From DASUPK01 sp963763955 (GTDB lineage Bacteria; Actinomycetota; Thermoleophilia; Solirubrobacterales; 70-9): a DNA stretch of 64,000 bases. Positions 49,466 to 58,042 of the stretch are shown one piece after another. A program made the translations under genes and the position numbers. Where the stretch lies: NCBI GenBank assembly GCA_963763955.1, contig CAVXQP010000009.1:186001-250000 (forward strand), given 5' to 3'. Position 1 is the stretch's first letter; every line of letters starts with the position of its first letter. The notes under the pieces are model-generated. The model searched no databases and was not told the origin of the DNA. It saw only the letters and a list, made by a program, of their open reading frames with translations.

Positions 49466-49813
49466 TCAGGCAACCTCTACCGCGCCGTGATCGTCGCAAT
49501 GGCCCTCGTGCGGATGATGCAGGTGCCCGGAGACTAGGTAGTCGACGTGGTCTCCGTGCGGCACCGCCTCGTGTCCACAGCCGGGGCCGTGAGTGTGGCC
49601 GGCCTCGTGTCCGCCGCAATCGTGATCAGGCGTGCACCCGGCGGGATGGGCGTCATTGATCGCGATTGAGTGCTCGTCGACGTGGTCCCCGTGCGGATGG
49701 TGCAGATGGCCGTCATGGAGGTAGTCGACATGGCCCTCGTGGCTGATTGCGACGTGTCCGCAGTCGCGCCCGTGCTCGTGATCATGCTCCTCGTGAACCT
49801 GGTGATCGTCCAT
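49466..49813 (-). CDS. Histidine-rich repeat protein, likely metal-binding
   Basis: A 115-residue protein with about 35 histidines and several Asp, Glu and Cys. A unit HVDYLHDGHLHHPHGDH recurs as HVDYLVSGHLHHPHEGH near the C terminus, and Cys-containing DCGHVAI and GPGCGHEAV segments precede each. It would bind Zn, Ni or Cu as buffer or chaperone in the cytoplasm. Similar proteins have been called threonine dehydratase, with no support from sequence. AAGGAG lies ten bases before ATG 49813; a longer frame is rejected. Confidence 0.8.
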   Translation of the reverse strand: MDDHQVHEEHDHEHGRDCGHVAISHEGHVDYLHDGHLHHPHGDHVDEHSIAINDAHPAGCTPDHDCGGHEAGHTHGPGCGHEAVPHGDHVDYLVSGHLHHPHEGHCDDHGAVEVA

Positions 49814-49959
49814 CCGACGGCATCTCCTTACCGATCGCGTCGATGGGCCCGTGACCGTATCGGTGGCGCGACCTGTTCGCAAGCCGAGTCCCTCCCGCTT
49901 TGCGCAGAGGCTGTCGCGCAAATGCCGGTGGATTGCGCCTGGGCGGCTCTGCGGAGCCG

Positions 49960-50070
49960 CCGACCGAGCGGAATCGGTGCTGTTCAGGCCCCGGCCAGGG
50001 CCAAGCGGTGGCGGTGAGCTTCAGCAGGTTGTGGGTGGCGGCGATCAGTCGCCACACCTGTTGGCGGGGT
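49960..50070 (-). pseudogene. IS1182-type transposase C-terminal remnant
   Basis: On the reverse strand QQVWRLIAATHNLLKL is the C-terminal end of an IS1182/IS5-type transposase (usually WRLICATHNLLKL). It is cut on the N-terminal side and followed by unrelated codons. A perfect hairpin GGCGGCTC-TGCG-GAGCCGCC (49942-49961) marks the downstream side. Confidence 0.65.
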
Positions 50071-50128
50071 TGTCCTTGCCCCAACCGACGAAGGCGTGGG
50101 CGAGGGGCTCGGCGTTCGACTCGCTCAT
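50045..50128 (-). pseudogene. Truncated gene downstream of MBL hydrolase
   Basis: ATG 50128 overlaps the stop of the MBL gene by ATGA and has GGAGGA five bases upstream. It encodes MSESNAEPLAHAFVGWGKDN and stops after 27 residues where transposase sequence begins. The original product cannot be identified. Confidence 0.45.
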
Positions 50129-51231
50129 GCTTCCTCCGTTTGGCTCGACTGCACTTCCCGGCGTCGGTTGCCGCCACCCTGCGCTTCCAGGTCTCGCGCC
50201 AGCAGCGCCATGCGAAAGAACGCGGCGATCAGCTCGCGCGGCCCGGGTGGTTTGGCGGCGCCGCGACGGTGGGCGTCGATCGTGCCCACGCTGACCAGCG
50301 CTCGCTCGGGAGCGAGCCAGTCCGCGAAGCCCCGCTCGGCGATCTCATCGCCGAGGACGAGCTCGCGCGCCGTCTCGGGAGGCGACATTCCGGAAGTGAG
50401 ACGTTGCCGCGCCGCCTGGTCGAGCCAGCGCCAGTAATCGATCAGTTGCCGCACCCCCTCGCGACCGCAGACCGGGCCGTGGCCGGGGACGAACCGCTCG
50501 GCGCCGAGCTCGAGCAGGCGCTCGAGTGCCGCCACCCAGCCCTCGAGCGGCCCCGCCCACATGATCGGGGTGACGCCGATGAAGAGGATGTCGGCCGCGA
50601 TCGCCACGTTCGCGTCCGGAACCCAGACGATCAGGTCACCAGGGGTGTGTGCCGGGCCGACCTCGATCAGGCGCAGTTCGCGGCCGCCGACCTCGAGCTC
50701 GAGCTCTCCCGAGAAGGTGCGGGTCGGGGGCACGAGCCGCATCTCGTCGAACTCGAAGGGCGCGAGCGCCTCGCGGGCGTAGGCGGCGATCACGCCGACA
50801 TCCCCGCGCCGCGGATAAGGGAGCGGCAGCGAGCCGGCGAGCCGCAGAGCGCCCGCCAGCGCCCCGAAGCGCTTCATCTCGGCGGGGGACTCATCCTCCA
50901 TGACCGCCGTGGCCGCCTTGGTGGCGACGATCTCCGCTCCTCGTACCTCCTGGTTTCCCCACCAGTGGTCACCGTCGGAGTGGGTGTTGACGAGCGTTTC
51001 GATTGGCGCGTCACGGATCAGTGGAGCCATCGCGGTGAGCATGCGGCGTGTCAGCCGCGGATCCCACAGCGTGTCGACCAGCAGCGACGCGCGGTCGCCG
51101 ATCACCAGGCTCGCGTTGCTCTCACCGAGCAGTCCGTTCGGCTGCAGCCAGGCGTGGACGCCCGGACCGACCTCGGCAAGGCCTCCCTCGTATCTCGCCG
51201 GACCGGGATGAAGGGGCGTGACCGCGGGCAC
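50125..51231 (-). CDS. MBL-fold metallo-hydrolase
   Basis: A 368-residue hydrolase. Zinc ligands are in VNTHSDGDHWWGNQEV (HxDxDH in place of HxHxDH, residues about 82-97), VGPAHTPGDLIVWVP, AADILFIGVTP and FVPGHGPVCGREGV. The first His-x-His pair is His-Ser-Asp, as in some group members (Cyclase or SoxH-like). Substrate unknown. The C-terminal 100 residues are helical and Arg-rich. It is the upstream partner of a gene truncated by a transposon end. Confidence 0.85.
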   Translation of the reverse strand: MPAVTPLHPGPARYEGGLAEVGPGVHAWLQPNGLLGESNASLVIGDRASLLVDTLWDPRLTRRMLTAMAPLIRDAPIETLVNTHSDGDHWWGNQEVRGAEIVATKAATAVMEDESPAEMKRFGALAGALRLAGSLPLPYPRRGDVGVIAAYAREALAPFEFDEMRLVPPTRTFSGELELEVGGRELRLIEVGPAHTPGDLIVWVPDANVAIAADILFIGVTPIMWAGPLEGWVAALERLLELGAERFVPGHGPVCGREGVRQLIDYWRWLDQAARQRLTSGMSPPETARELVLGDEIAERGFADWLAPERALVSVGTIDAHRRGAAKPPGPRELIAAFFRMALLARDLEAQGGGNRRREVQSSQTEEA

Positions 51232-51913
51232 GGGGGCAGCCTAACCCGCCCGGGGCAGGGCGACCTTGTGGCTCGTCAGCGCCACACCCACGGCTCTCGC
51301 TCTTCGCGCAACGCGAGCGCCTCCGAGAGTGAAACGCACCCGCTCGGTTTGGACGAGATCCAGGAGCGCCGCCTTCACCCGAGCTCGCTTCCGCTACGCG
51401 CGAAAAGCGAGCGCTTGATGAAAAAGTTCCCCCTCTCCATGCGAAGCGGATAGCCGCTTCTCATCCAAAGCAGCACTTCTCCGCTACTCCCGCAGCCCGG
51501 CGGCTTCGAGGCGTCGGCGTGCTCCGGGTAGATGCGCATCCGGACCACTCTTCCATCGCGGAGGGTCCCGACCTGCCCCCATGGCGGCATGTCGACTCGA
51601 CACCGCTCATCTTGCCCCGGGCGGTCGTCCGGCCAAGAAGTGCGCGAACCGGTTCGTGCCAGGGCTGCTAGGCGACACCTTCCCATCCACAAACCGCCCA
51701 ACGTTCCAGCAGGTCCTCGAGCTCCAGCGGCACCGCCCGCGGGGACATCCCTAATCGCGCCTCGGCTCGCCGCACGGACGACACCCGAGTCCTATGGAAG
51801 TGGGCGTGCTGTTCGACTCCCTGGGGAACCGGCGGCAATCGGCCACCGCATCAGGTAGACAGTTCGGCCCCCGCAGGCGCGCTGCTGCTTTCGCGGCCCG
51901 GCCTCGAAATGAA
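51232..51913 (-). pseudogene. SnoaL C-terminal remnant, with REP copy
   Basis: On the reverse strand 51484-51650 encodes GRVVRMRIYPEHADA, then after a one-base shift near 51515, LEAAGLRE and a stop: the C-terminal half of a SnoaL paralogue. A hairpin pair (51430-51473) follows it, as at 34430-34454. Bases 51242-51370 on the reverse strand stay open (ALLDLVQTERVRFTLGGARV) but match nothing I know. Confidence 0.65.
51430..51473. repeat. REP-like tandem hairpin copy
   Basis: Decayed hairpin A (TCTCCATGCGAAGCGGATAG) and hairpin B (CCGCTTC-TCATCC-AAAGCAG) keep the A-ATAG-B order of the archetype. Confidence 0.65.
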
Positions 51914-52735
51914 ATGATCTTCGTTGTGCCGAAGGGAGTCGGATCGCTGTTTCGCGCCACGCTACTGGTGGCGCTGGCTGTCCTAGTCACCGGTGCGATC
52001 GCGCTGGCGGCTGGCCTCGGTAGCTCCGACGACATTCATCAGACTGCGGTCAGCGACGGCACTCCGATCTATGCGATCCATCCCACCGGTGAGGGGCTGC
52101 CGCTCGTAGGGGCGAGCGGGACGGTCGGAGCGGGCGACTACGCTTCGCCGCTTAAGAGTTACCACGATTCTGGCGCCTACATGCAGGACCTAGGGGCGGT
52201 CGACCAGAAAGCCGAAGATTTCCTCGGTCGACGACATTACCCGCAGTGCCCGGCTGCCGCCGCCGGGAACCCCAGGTGCCGGCGCCCCGCACTCGTTCTC
52301 GACATCGACGAGACCTCGCTCTCGAATTACACGAACCTCGCTGCGTCCAACTTCACCAATACCACCGGCCAGCTGGCGATCGGGGTGATCGCGGGTAACG
52401 ATCCCGTGATACAGCCGACCCTCGACCTTTACAACTTCGCCAAGTCGCACGGCGTCGCGGTCTTCTTCATCACCGGCCGCCCGGCCAGCATTCCAGTGGT
52501 GCGCACGCAGACCGAGGCGAACCTGCAGAGCGCCGGGTACCACAACTGGAACGGCCTGATCCTCAACCCGAGTCCAGGGGGCTCGGTAATCCCCTACAAG
52601 AGTGGTGAGCGCGCCAAGATCGAGCAGCAGGGCTACGACATCGTCGCCAACGTCGGCGACCAGGAAAGCGACTTGCGGGGCGGACACGCCGATCGCGCCT
52701 TCAGGCTGCCCGACCCGTTCTACTTCATTGGCTAG
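51914..52735 (+). CDS. HAD-superfamily acid phosphatase (class B-like), secreted or anchored
   Basis: A 273-residue phosphatase of HAD subfamily IIIB. Motif I is VLDIDETSLSNYTN (Asp130, Asp132), motif II lies in FFITGRPAS and motif III/IV in IVANVGDQESDLRGG. An N-terminal hydrophobic helix (LFRATLLVALAVLVTGAIAL, residues 12-31) is a signal peptide or anchor, so it acts outside the membrane. It should hydrolyse phosphomonoesters. The start could be ATG 51914 or GTG 51928; a frame back to 51794 is rejected. Confidence 0.87.
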   Translation: MIFVVPKGVGSLFRATLLVALAVLVTGAIALAAGLGSSDDIHQTAVSDGTPIYAIHPTGEGLPLVGASGTVGAGDYASPLKSYHDSGAYMQDLGAVDQKAEDFLGRRHYPQCPAAAAGNPRCRRPALVLDIDETSLSNYTNLAASNFTNTTGQLAIGVIAGNDPVIQPTLDLYNFAKSHGVAVFFITGRPASIPVVRTQTEANLQSAGYHNWNGLILNPSPGGSVIPYKSGERAKIEQQGYDIVANVGDQESDLRGGHADRAFRLPDPFYFIG

Positions 52736-53206
52736 CTAAAGCGGACGAGTTGGCGACTAATCGCCGGCGCGGGCCTCGGCGGCCGATGTGTCCTGGCGCG
52801 GGAAGATGCGTGAGGTAAGGCCCGCGAGACGACCCTCCCCTCCCGTTCGCCCCCGGTGCGCCGTCGGGGCTGACGCTAGTCCCCTTCCTCGCCTTAGAGG
52901 CGTGATTTCAAAGTACTGCTTCTCGTCCAAAGCAGCTACGAGGAGTCCTATCCCTTCTTGCACTTCCCCTTCGCGCATGGTGGTGGCCCGGCCCTCCACA
53001 GCTCGTGGCCGTGGACCCGTCGTCGGCCCTGAAGAAGAGTGTCCTGCCGACCGCGGTGAGCTCATGCCCTCGGAGAGTCCGCATGAAGAGCGGCGTTCAC
53101 CCCGATTTGTACCGTTCGCCCCGATAGCAGCAGCATCTGATCCGGCTGGCGTGCAGGGACGGAGGTGGCACCGGCCTAGCCGGCAGGATCGTCCCCGATT
53201 ACCCGC
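52736..53206. other. Non-coding stretch with one REP-like hairpin
   Basis: No gene is recognised. CTGCTTTCTCGTCCAAAGCAG (52916-52935) is a hairpin B variant and the last copy seen in the window, so it marks the right limit of the repeat family. Confidence 0.55.
52916..52935. repeat. REP-like hairpin B copy
   Basis: CTGCTTT and AAAGCAG arms around a CTCGTCC-type loop, equivalent to hairpin B. Confidence 0.55.
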
Positions 53207-56119
53207 TCAGCCGAGCACCTTGAACTTTCGGACCGCCGGGGTGCCGTCGGCGATGCCAGTCGGACCGATCGCCTGGACCTTGAGGACGTGCTTGCCGGGA
53301 AGGAGCTTGACCGAGGGCACGAAGGGCGAGCTGCATGCCGTGAAGGCGCCCCGGTCGAGCTTGCACTGGAAGGTCGAACCCGCCTGGCTGGCGGTGAACT
53401 TGAACTTCGGCTTGCGCTTGCGTGTCTTCTTCGGCCCCTTGGTGATGGTCGTGTCGGGTGCCGCTGCCGGCGGTGTGCTCGGCGTTTGGACCGCGAACGA
53501 ACGCGTCGCCACGGCGGAGTTGCCGGCCGCGTCGGTCGCCTGTACCCGGAAGGTGTAGGAGCCGTCGGCGAGCGGGCTCGATGGCGTGTCGCTGGTGCTC
53601 GGTCCCGAGCAGGCGGAGAAGCTGGCGGTGCCGGTGTCGATCGAGCACTTGAAGGTGATCGGGCCGACCGCGTCGGTCCCGCTGAAAGTGAAGGTCGGCG
53701 TCTTGTTCGTGGTGGTCCCGGTCGGCCCCGAGTCCACGCTCACCTGGGGTGGGATCGAGTCCGCGACGTAGCTCCTCGAGGTGGCGGAGCAGGCCGAGGT
53801 GTTGTTCGAGACGTCGGTGGCCTTCGCCCAGAACGTCGTGGAGGAGTTGGGCGGAACCGTGACCGGAATGCCGGGAGAGGCGAAGGTGGTGGCGCTCCCC
53901 GTCGCGGCGAGGTCGGTGCAGCTCGAGTTCCGGTAGAGGCTCACGCTGGAACCGCACTCGCCGTTCGAGCCGAAGACCCGTGGATTGGTCGCGGTCCCCG
54001 GGGAACTCGGCGTGGTTCCCTGCGGATTCGGGGCCGGCGGGGCGTCCGTGTCCGTACCGACCACCAACGGCGTGCAGGCGCTCGTCTGGCCATCGGGGTT
54101 CGTGACGGTCACCGATACGGCCCCGTTCGCCGCCGCGGTGGTGTTGAGGTCGAGGGTGATGTGCGTCGGGTCCGTGTAGGTGACGCTGTTGACCACGACC
54201 CCGCCACTCACCGTGGCGCCGATGTGATTCAGGAACCCTGGGCCGCCGGTGTCCGGGCCGGGGTCGAAGAATCCTGACCCGTTCGTCGATGTGCCCGTGA
54301 TCGTCACCGGGACCGACGCCTGGGCGGGCAGGATCGTGTTGGGGGCCGCTGAGGCCGGGGTGGCCGGTGGGGGCGGCTTCAGCTGGATCACGCGGACGCC
54401 CCAGACGTCGTCGGCGCTGGCGTACTCCTGGAAGGTCCAGAAGGTCTGGTCATCGGTCGGGTCGACCACGGTCTGCGAGAAATCGCCCCAGCGCCGCGGT
54501 GAGCCGCCTCCCAGGTTGTAGGAGCTCGAGCTCGACTGGGTCAGGTCGAAGGGCTCCGTAGTCCCCGCCGGGTCGCTTGCCAGATGGCCAGACGACGCGA
54601 TCTCGGCGGAACGCCCGTTGCCCGCAGTGCTCATGTTGAGTGAGGCGTGACCCTGGCCGTTCATCGCGATGGAGGGCATCCAGAAGAACCGGGGGTTGGA
54701 GCCCGCCGTGTCGAACATCGTCCCCGACTGCGTCAGGGTCGGAGTCGTGTTCAGGCTGCCCACCTGGTACCAGCGCGCGGCGTCCCGGTCGCCTCCGGCC
54801 GCCCCCGCACCGCTCGAATTGACGCGGATGTTGTGCGCGGTCCAGAGGGAATCGGACCCGCTCGGGCCCTGGGCGACCATCGCCTCGAAGAAGCGGTCGT
54901 CGAGCGCGTCGATCCCGCCGACCGCGCCCTTTGCGGGAACCGAAAGCGGCTGGGCCGTGGTGGGCAGGGCGATCGACGAGCTCGAGAGCGTGGGCGAGGT
55001 GCCACCCGGGTTGTTGACCTTGACCACGTCCATCCGGTTGAGAACCAGGTTGTCGGGGCCGACGAGATAGCCCGTGGTGGCGCCCGGGTCCATGTTCGTG
55101 GCGGGCTGGGGGCTGTCCGGGCCCGAACCGAGGGGGCTGCCGACCGTTCGGAACCCGTGGACGAGCAGCGGCCCGCCTCCGATCGCGCTCGACTTCCGGA
55201 TCACGTAGAGGCTGGTCCCCGTGAACGAGCCGCTCAGCGAGCTGAAGTTGTTGACGCCGATGTAGATCGCGTTCGCGTCCACCCCCAGCTGGGGGTAGTC
55301 CGCGAAGTGCGGCGTACCGCCGAAGGGCGCATTCTCCGGGAATGAGAAGAAGGTGAAACCGGTCTCGTCGGTGATCGTCGAGCTGTCGCTGACGGCCACC
55401 ATGACGAGGTTGTTGTTGTTCTGGACGGAGATCGCGGAGATGATCCAGCGCCCAGAGAGACGGTCGTACTCGACACCGGGGTCGGTTGGCTCAACGCTCA
55501 TGGGCAGCACCGGGTCCCAGAAGGTCGAATCAGAGACGTCCAGGTCACCGGGCGTCTGGTTCCCGGACTTGTCGAAGACGCGGAGGTGGCCGTTCACGTC
55601 GACCAGCACTTGAGTTGGCCCGACTGCGCCCATTGAATCGGGCGGCACGAACCCCGAGTCTCCGAAGTCCGCACCCAGGAACGAGGTGCCTGACGACAGC
55701 GATGACTTGGGTCCGATCGCCGAGGGGCCGGAGCGCTGCAGCGGCGGGGCAGGGCCCGCGACCTTCGGCGGCAGGCTCTCCTCGCCGGGCTCTGGCTTCT
55801 CCTTCACCCTCTGCCCACCGACGGACTCGGCGCCGGCCCGCGGCGGCTCGCCAGCCTGGGCCTCGCCCTCGCCGGGCTGGACTCCTTCAGCGGCCGCGAT
55901 CTCGGCGGCGCTCGGCAGGACCGAAGGGTGACGATCGACGAACCTCTGGCGCGCGACGATGCTGGCGACGCTGCGTGTCACCCCAGAGGATCCGGTCCAT
56001 TGCTTCCCCATTGTTGCCTCGGTCCCGTGCCGGTCGTTGTCCCCGATCAGAACCACAGCCACGACCACCAGCACGAGCACGCAAAGCACCGCAAGGAGGC
56101 TGCGACGCTTCATCGGCAC
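53207..56119 (-). CDS. Large secreted protein with Ig-like C-terminal repeats
   Basis: A 970-residue exported protein. The signal anchor SLLAVLCVLVLVVVAVVLI is at residues 7-25. A proline- and glutamate-rich stretch (90-140) leads to a propeller-like region (GADFGDSGFVPPDSMGAVGP onward, 150-600) that resembles secreted sialidase-like or PKD-linked proteins. After residue 600 come IPT/TIG-like and Ig-like modules (VTITGTSTNGSGFFDPG; FTFSGTDAVGPITFKCSID; YTFRVQATDAAGNS) and a basic STFQCKLDRGAFTACSSPF repeat typical of Solirubrobacterales surface proteins. Role is probably adhesion or substrate binding; no catalytic site is clear. Confidence 0.82.
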   Translation of the reverse strand: MPMKRRSLLAVLCVLVLVVVAVVLIGDNDRHGTEATMGKQWTGSSGVTRSVASIVARQRFVDRHPSVLPSAAEIAAAEGVQPGEGEAQAGEPPRAGAESVGGQRVKEKPEPGEESLPPKVAGPAPPLQRSGPSAIGPKSSLSSGTSFLGADFGDSGFVPPDSMGAVGPTQVLVDVNGHLRVFDKSGNQTPGDLDVSDSTFWDPVLPMSVEPTDPGVEYDRLSGRWIISAISVQNNNNLVMVAVSDSSTITDETGFTFFSFPENAPFGGTPHFADYPQLGVDANAIYIGVNNFSSLSGSFTGTSLYVIRKSSAIGGGPLLVHGFRTVGSPLGSGPDSPQPATNMDPGATTGYLVGPDNLVLNRMDVVKVNNPGGTSPTLSSSSIALPTTAQPLSVPAKGAVGGIDALDDRFFEAMVAQGPSGSDSLWTAHNIRVNSSGAGAAGGDRDAARWYQVGSLNTTPTLTQSGTMFDTAGSNPRFFWMPSIAMNGQGHASLNMSTAGNGRSAEIASSGHLASDPAGTTEPFDLTQSSSSSYNLGGGSPRRWGDFSQTVVDPTDDQTFWTFQEYASADDVWGVRVIQLKPPPPATPASAAPNTILPAQASVPVTITGTSTNGSGFFDPGPDTGGPGFLNHIGATVSGGVVVNSVTYTDPTHITLDLNTTAAANGAVSVTVTNPDGQTSACTPLVVGTDTDAPPAPNPQGTTPSSPGTATNPRVFGSNGECGSSVSLYRNSSCTDLAATGSATTFASPGIPVTVPPNSSTTFWAKATDVSNNTSACSATSRSYVADSIPPQVSVDSGPTGTTTNKTPTFTFSGTDAVGPITFKCSIDTGTASFSACSGPSTSDTPSSPLADGSYTFRVQATDAAGNSAVATRSFAVQTPSTPPAAAPDTTITKGPKKTRKRKPKFKFTASQAGSTFQCKLDRGAFTACSSPFVPSVKLLPGKHVLKVQAIGPTGIADGTPAVRKFKVLG

Positions 56120-56144
56120 GCGAGTTTAGAGGCAGCCGGGGAGA

Positions 56145-57038
56145 TCAAATCGGTGCCACCGGCTGCTTCCTCTGCAGCAGCTTCAGGTGAATCGACTGAC
56201 TGCTCGGGTCGCCGCCGGACGGAAGGAAGGTCACCGTGGGCGCGATGGTCACCCTGCCCTTCCGTACGAGGCGGCGGGCGGTCCTGCCGGCCGGCGTGAG
56301 CTGGATGGTCACGGGACCCGCCACAGCCAGGCTCTTCGGCTTCCGCTTGCGCAGCCCCTTCCCGCTCACCGTCACGATGCCGGGGTTCGAGGTGGTGGCG
56401 GTGATCGAAGCCGTGCCCCCCTTGCGGTCTCGGATGATCCCGCCGAGCGTGAAGCCATTGTCAGGGACGAGGACGGCCGAGAGATTGAGTCGGACATCGT
56501 TCTGAGCGGTGAAGGTGCCCGTCGCCCCGTCCGAGAGATTGCCGGCGCTGGTGAGCACGCTGTCGCCGGGCGCCGAGAAGGTGCAGGAGCTGGGCGCTCC
56601 GCTGGCGTTGAACCCGATCATGTCGCCGGACTTGACCGGCAGGTTCACGGCGACGGTGTTCAGCCCGCCGGTCAGCGTATGTGAGGGAGCGTGCCCGACC
56701 ACCTGGAAGACGTCCGGGTCCGGGGTCCTGCGGAAGATCTTGATCACATAGCGGGCGCCGGCGCCGGACGAGTTCGTCGTCCAGGAGGTGATCGTGCCCG
56801 CCTGGCGGGCCACGTAGAGGTTCCCGCCGGTGACGCTCGGCTCAAGGTAGTCGACGTTGGAGGTGCTGCAGGCCGGCGAGGGCGGGAAGGGGGTCAGCTG
56901 ACCGATGGTCACCGACGCGGCTGCCCGAGTCGGGGTCGCCGCCGTTAGGCAGGCGAGCGCCAGCAGGACGGCGAGGCGCCCTCGGGCGTGGCTTCGGATG
57001 CTCGTGCGCGCGGGCCCGCGCTGCAAACAGCCCATCAT
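56145..57038 (-). CDS. Secreted hypothetical protein
   Basis: A 297-residue exported protein with a signal peptide (RLAVLLALACLTAATPTRAAAS, cleavage near residue 41). The mature part is a beta-rich domain (YLEPSVTGGNLYVARQAGTI; WTTNSSGAGARYVIKIFRRT) and the end is a basic segment (GKGLRKRKPKSLAVAGPVTI) of the kind seen in Thermoleophilia secreted proteins. It lies 25 bases upstream of the large secreted protein on the same strand, so the two may be cotranscribed. No known domain is named. Confidence 0.78.
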   Translation of the reverse strand: MMGCLQRGPARTSIRSHARGRLAVLLALACLTAATPTRAAASVTIGQLTPFPPSPACSTSNVDYLEPSVTGGNLYVARQAGTITSWTTNSSGAGARYVIKIFRRTPDPDVFQVVGHAPSHTLTGGLNTVAVNLPVKSGDMIGFNASGAPSSCTFSAPGDSVLTSAGNLSDGATGTFTAQNDVRLNLSAVLVPDNGFTLGGIIRDRKGGTASITATTSNPGIVTVSGKGLRKRKPKSLAVAGPVTIQLTPAGRTARRLVRKGRVTIAPTVTFLPSGGDPSSQSIHLKLLQRKQPVAPI

Positions 57039-57069
57039 GCGATCAGACCCTCCCCGGTCTCGGCGCAGG

Positions 57070-57966
57070 TTAGCCGACGAAGGCGGCGCGAACGCGGGGG
57101 TCGACCTGAGGGGAAAGCGCTCGGTCCTCGACCGCCGGGACGGGTCCGGGCTCGGCGATGTCCCGCCCGCGCGTGGCGATCTCGAACAGCACCCCGGAGG
57201 GCTCCCGGAAGTAGATGGAGCGGCAATGGCCGCGGTCGATCACGGGCGTCGCCCTGCACCCCATGCCGATCACCCGCTGGCGCCAGGCCGGCAGGCCGTC
57301 GTCGCACGCCCAGGCGATGTGATGGATGGTGCCCGTGCCCACACGGCCCCTCTCGGCGGGCGGCGGATCGAAGACGAAGACGCTGCTTCCACGCTCGCCC
57401 TCCACCGAATAGCTGTCGGGGCCCCTGACCTCAAATCCGAGCCGGCCGGCGAGGATGTCCGCGCTCGAGACGCTCTGGCGCCCGTACGCCCGGGCACCTG
57501 AGAGGGAGACGATCGCGTGCTCCTGCGGGATCGTCGCCGATCCGAGCGCGAGGCCCGCGTTGCCCTCCGACACATCGGTGACGAGCTCGTGCGCGATCCC
57601 CTCCGGGTCGGAAAACCTCAGCCGCGGCCCGTGTCCGTTCGCCTCGACCGGGCCGGCCTCGATGCCCGCGTGCTCGAGGCGATCGGCCCAGTAGGAGAGA
57701 GCGTCCGGAGACCGGACGGTCCAGGTCAGCGTGTGGACCATGCCGTTGCCCGCTCGCCCAAGGCCGATCCCGGGGGCCTCGATGAAGTTCAGGACGCCGC
57801 CGGGCCTGCCGGGCTCCTGTCCGAGCCGGATCAGGTGGGAGCCCGGGGCCTCGAAATCGCGCTCACGGCCGATGAAGGGGAGCCCCAGGATCCCGGCGTA
57901 GAAGTCGAGGCAGCGCTGGCCGTCGCCCGTGATTCCGGTGATGTGGTGTATGCCGTCTAGACGCAT
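57070..57966 (-). CDS. VOC family ring-cleaving dioxygenase-like protein
   Basis: A 298-residue protein with two glyoxalase-fold halves. The first half has GIHHITGITGDGQRCLDFYA (His ligand) and FSDPEGIAHELVTD; the second has TGTIHHIAWACDDG (His) and FREPSGVLFEIATRG (Glu). These match the MhqO/LinE-type ring-cleaving dioxygenases that use Fe(II) with hydroquinones or catechols. The real substrate is unknown. It is divergent from a sulfatase with a 76-base gap. Confidence 0.86.
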   Translation of the reverse strand: MRLDGIHHITGITGDGQRCLDFYAGILGLPFIGRERDFEAPGSHLIRLGQEPGRPGGVLNFIEAPGIGLGRAGNGMVHTLTWTVRSPDALSYWADRLEHAGIEAGPVEANGHGPRLRFSDPEGIAHELVTDVSEGNAGLALGSATIPQEHAIVSLSGARAYGRQSVSSADILAGRLGFEVRGPDSYSVEGERGSSVFVFDPPPAERGRVGTGTIHHIAWACDDGLPAWRQRVIGMGCRATPVIDRGHCRSIYFREPSGVLFEIATRGRDIAEPGPVPAVEDRALSPQVDPRVRAAFVG

Positions 57967-58042
57967 CGATCGTTCAACATGCAGTTGAGCTGGGACTGTG
58001 GCCCCAGCGCTACTTGAGTTTCTAGACCATTAAGGTACACAA

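Noticed and set aside
49900..51453. 517-codon forward frame opposite the MBL hydrolase
   Set aside because: The reverse strand has the zinc-binding motif and a proper start; the forward frame has no conserved sequence.
30053..53206. Site-specific integrative element using tRNA-Pro
   Set aside because: No integrase, no relaxase and no direct repeat of the tRNA end were found, so it is only noted as a possible edge.
53288..54277. 329-codon forward frame opposite the large secreted protein
   Set aside because: Antisense to Ig-like repeats; Gly/Arg-rich without any recognisable fold.
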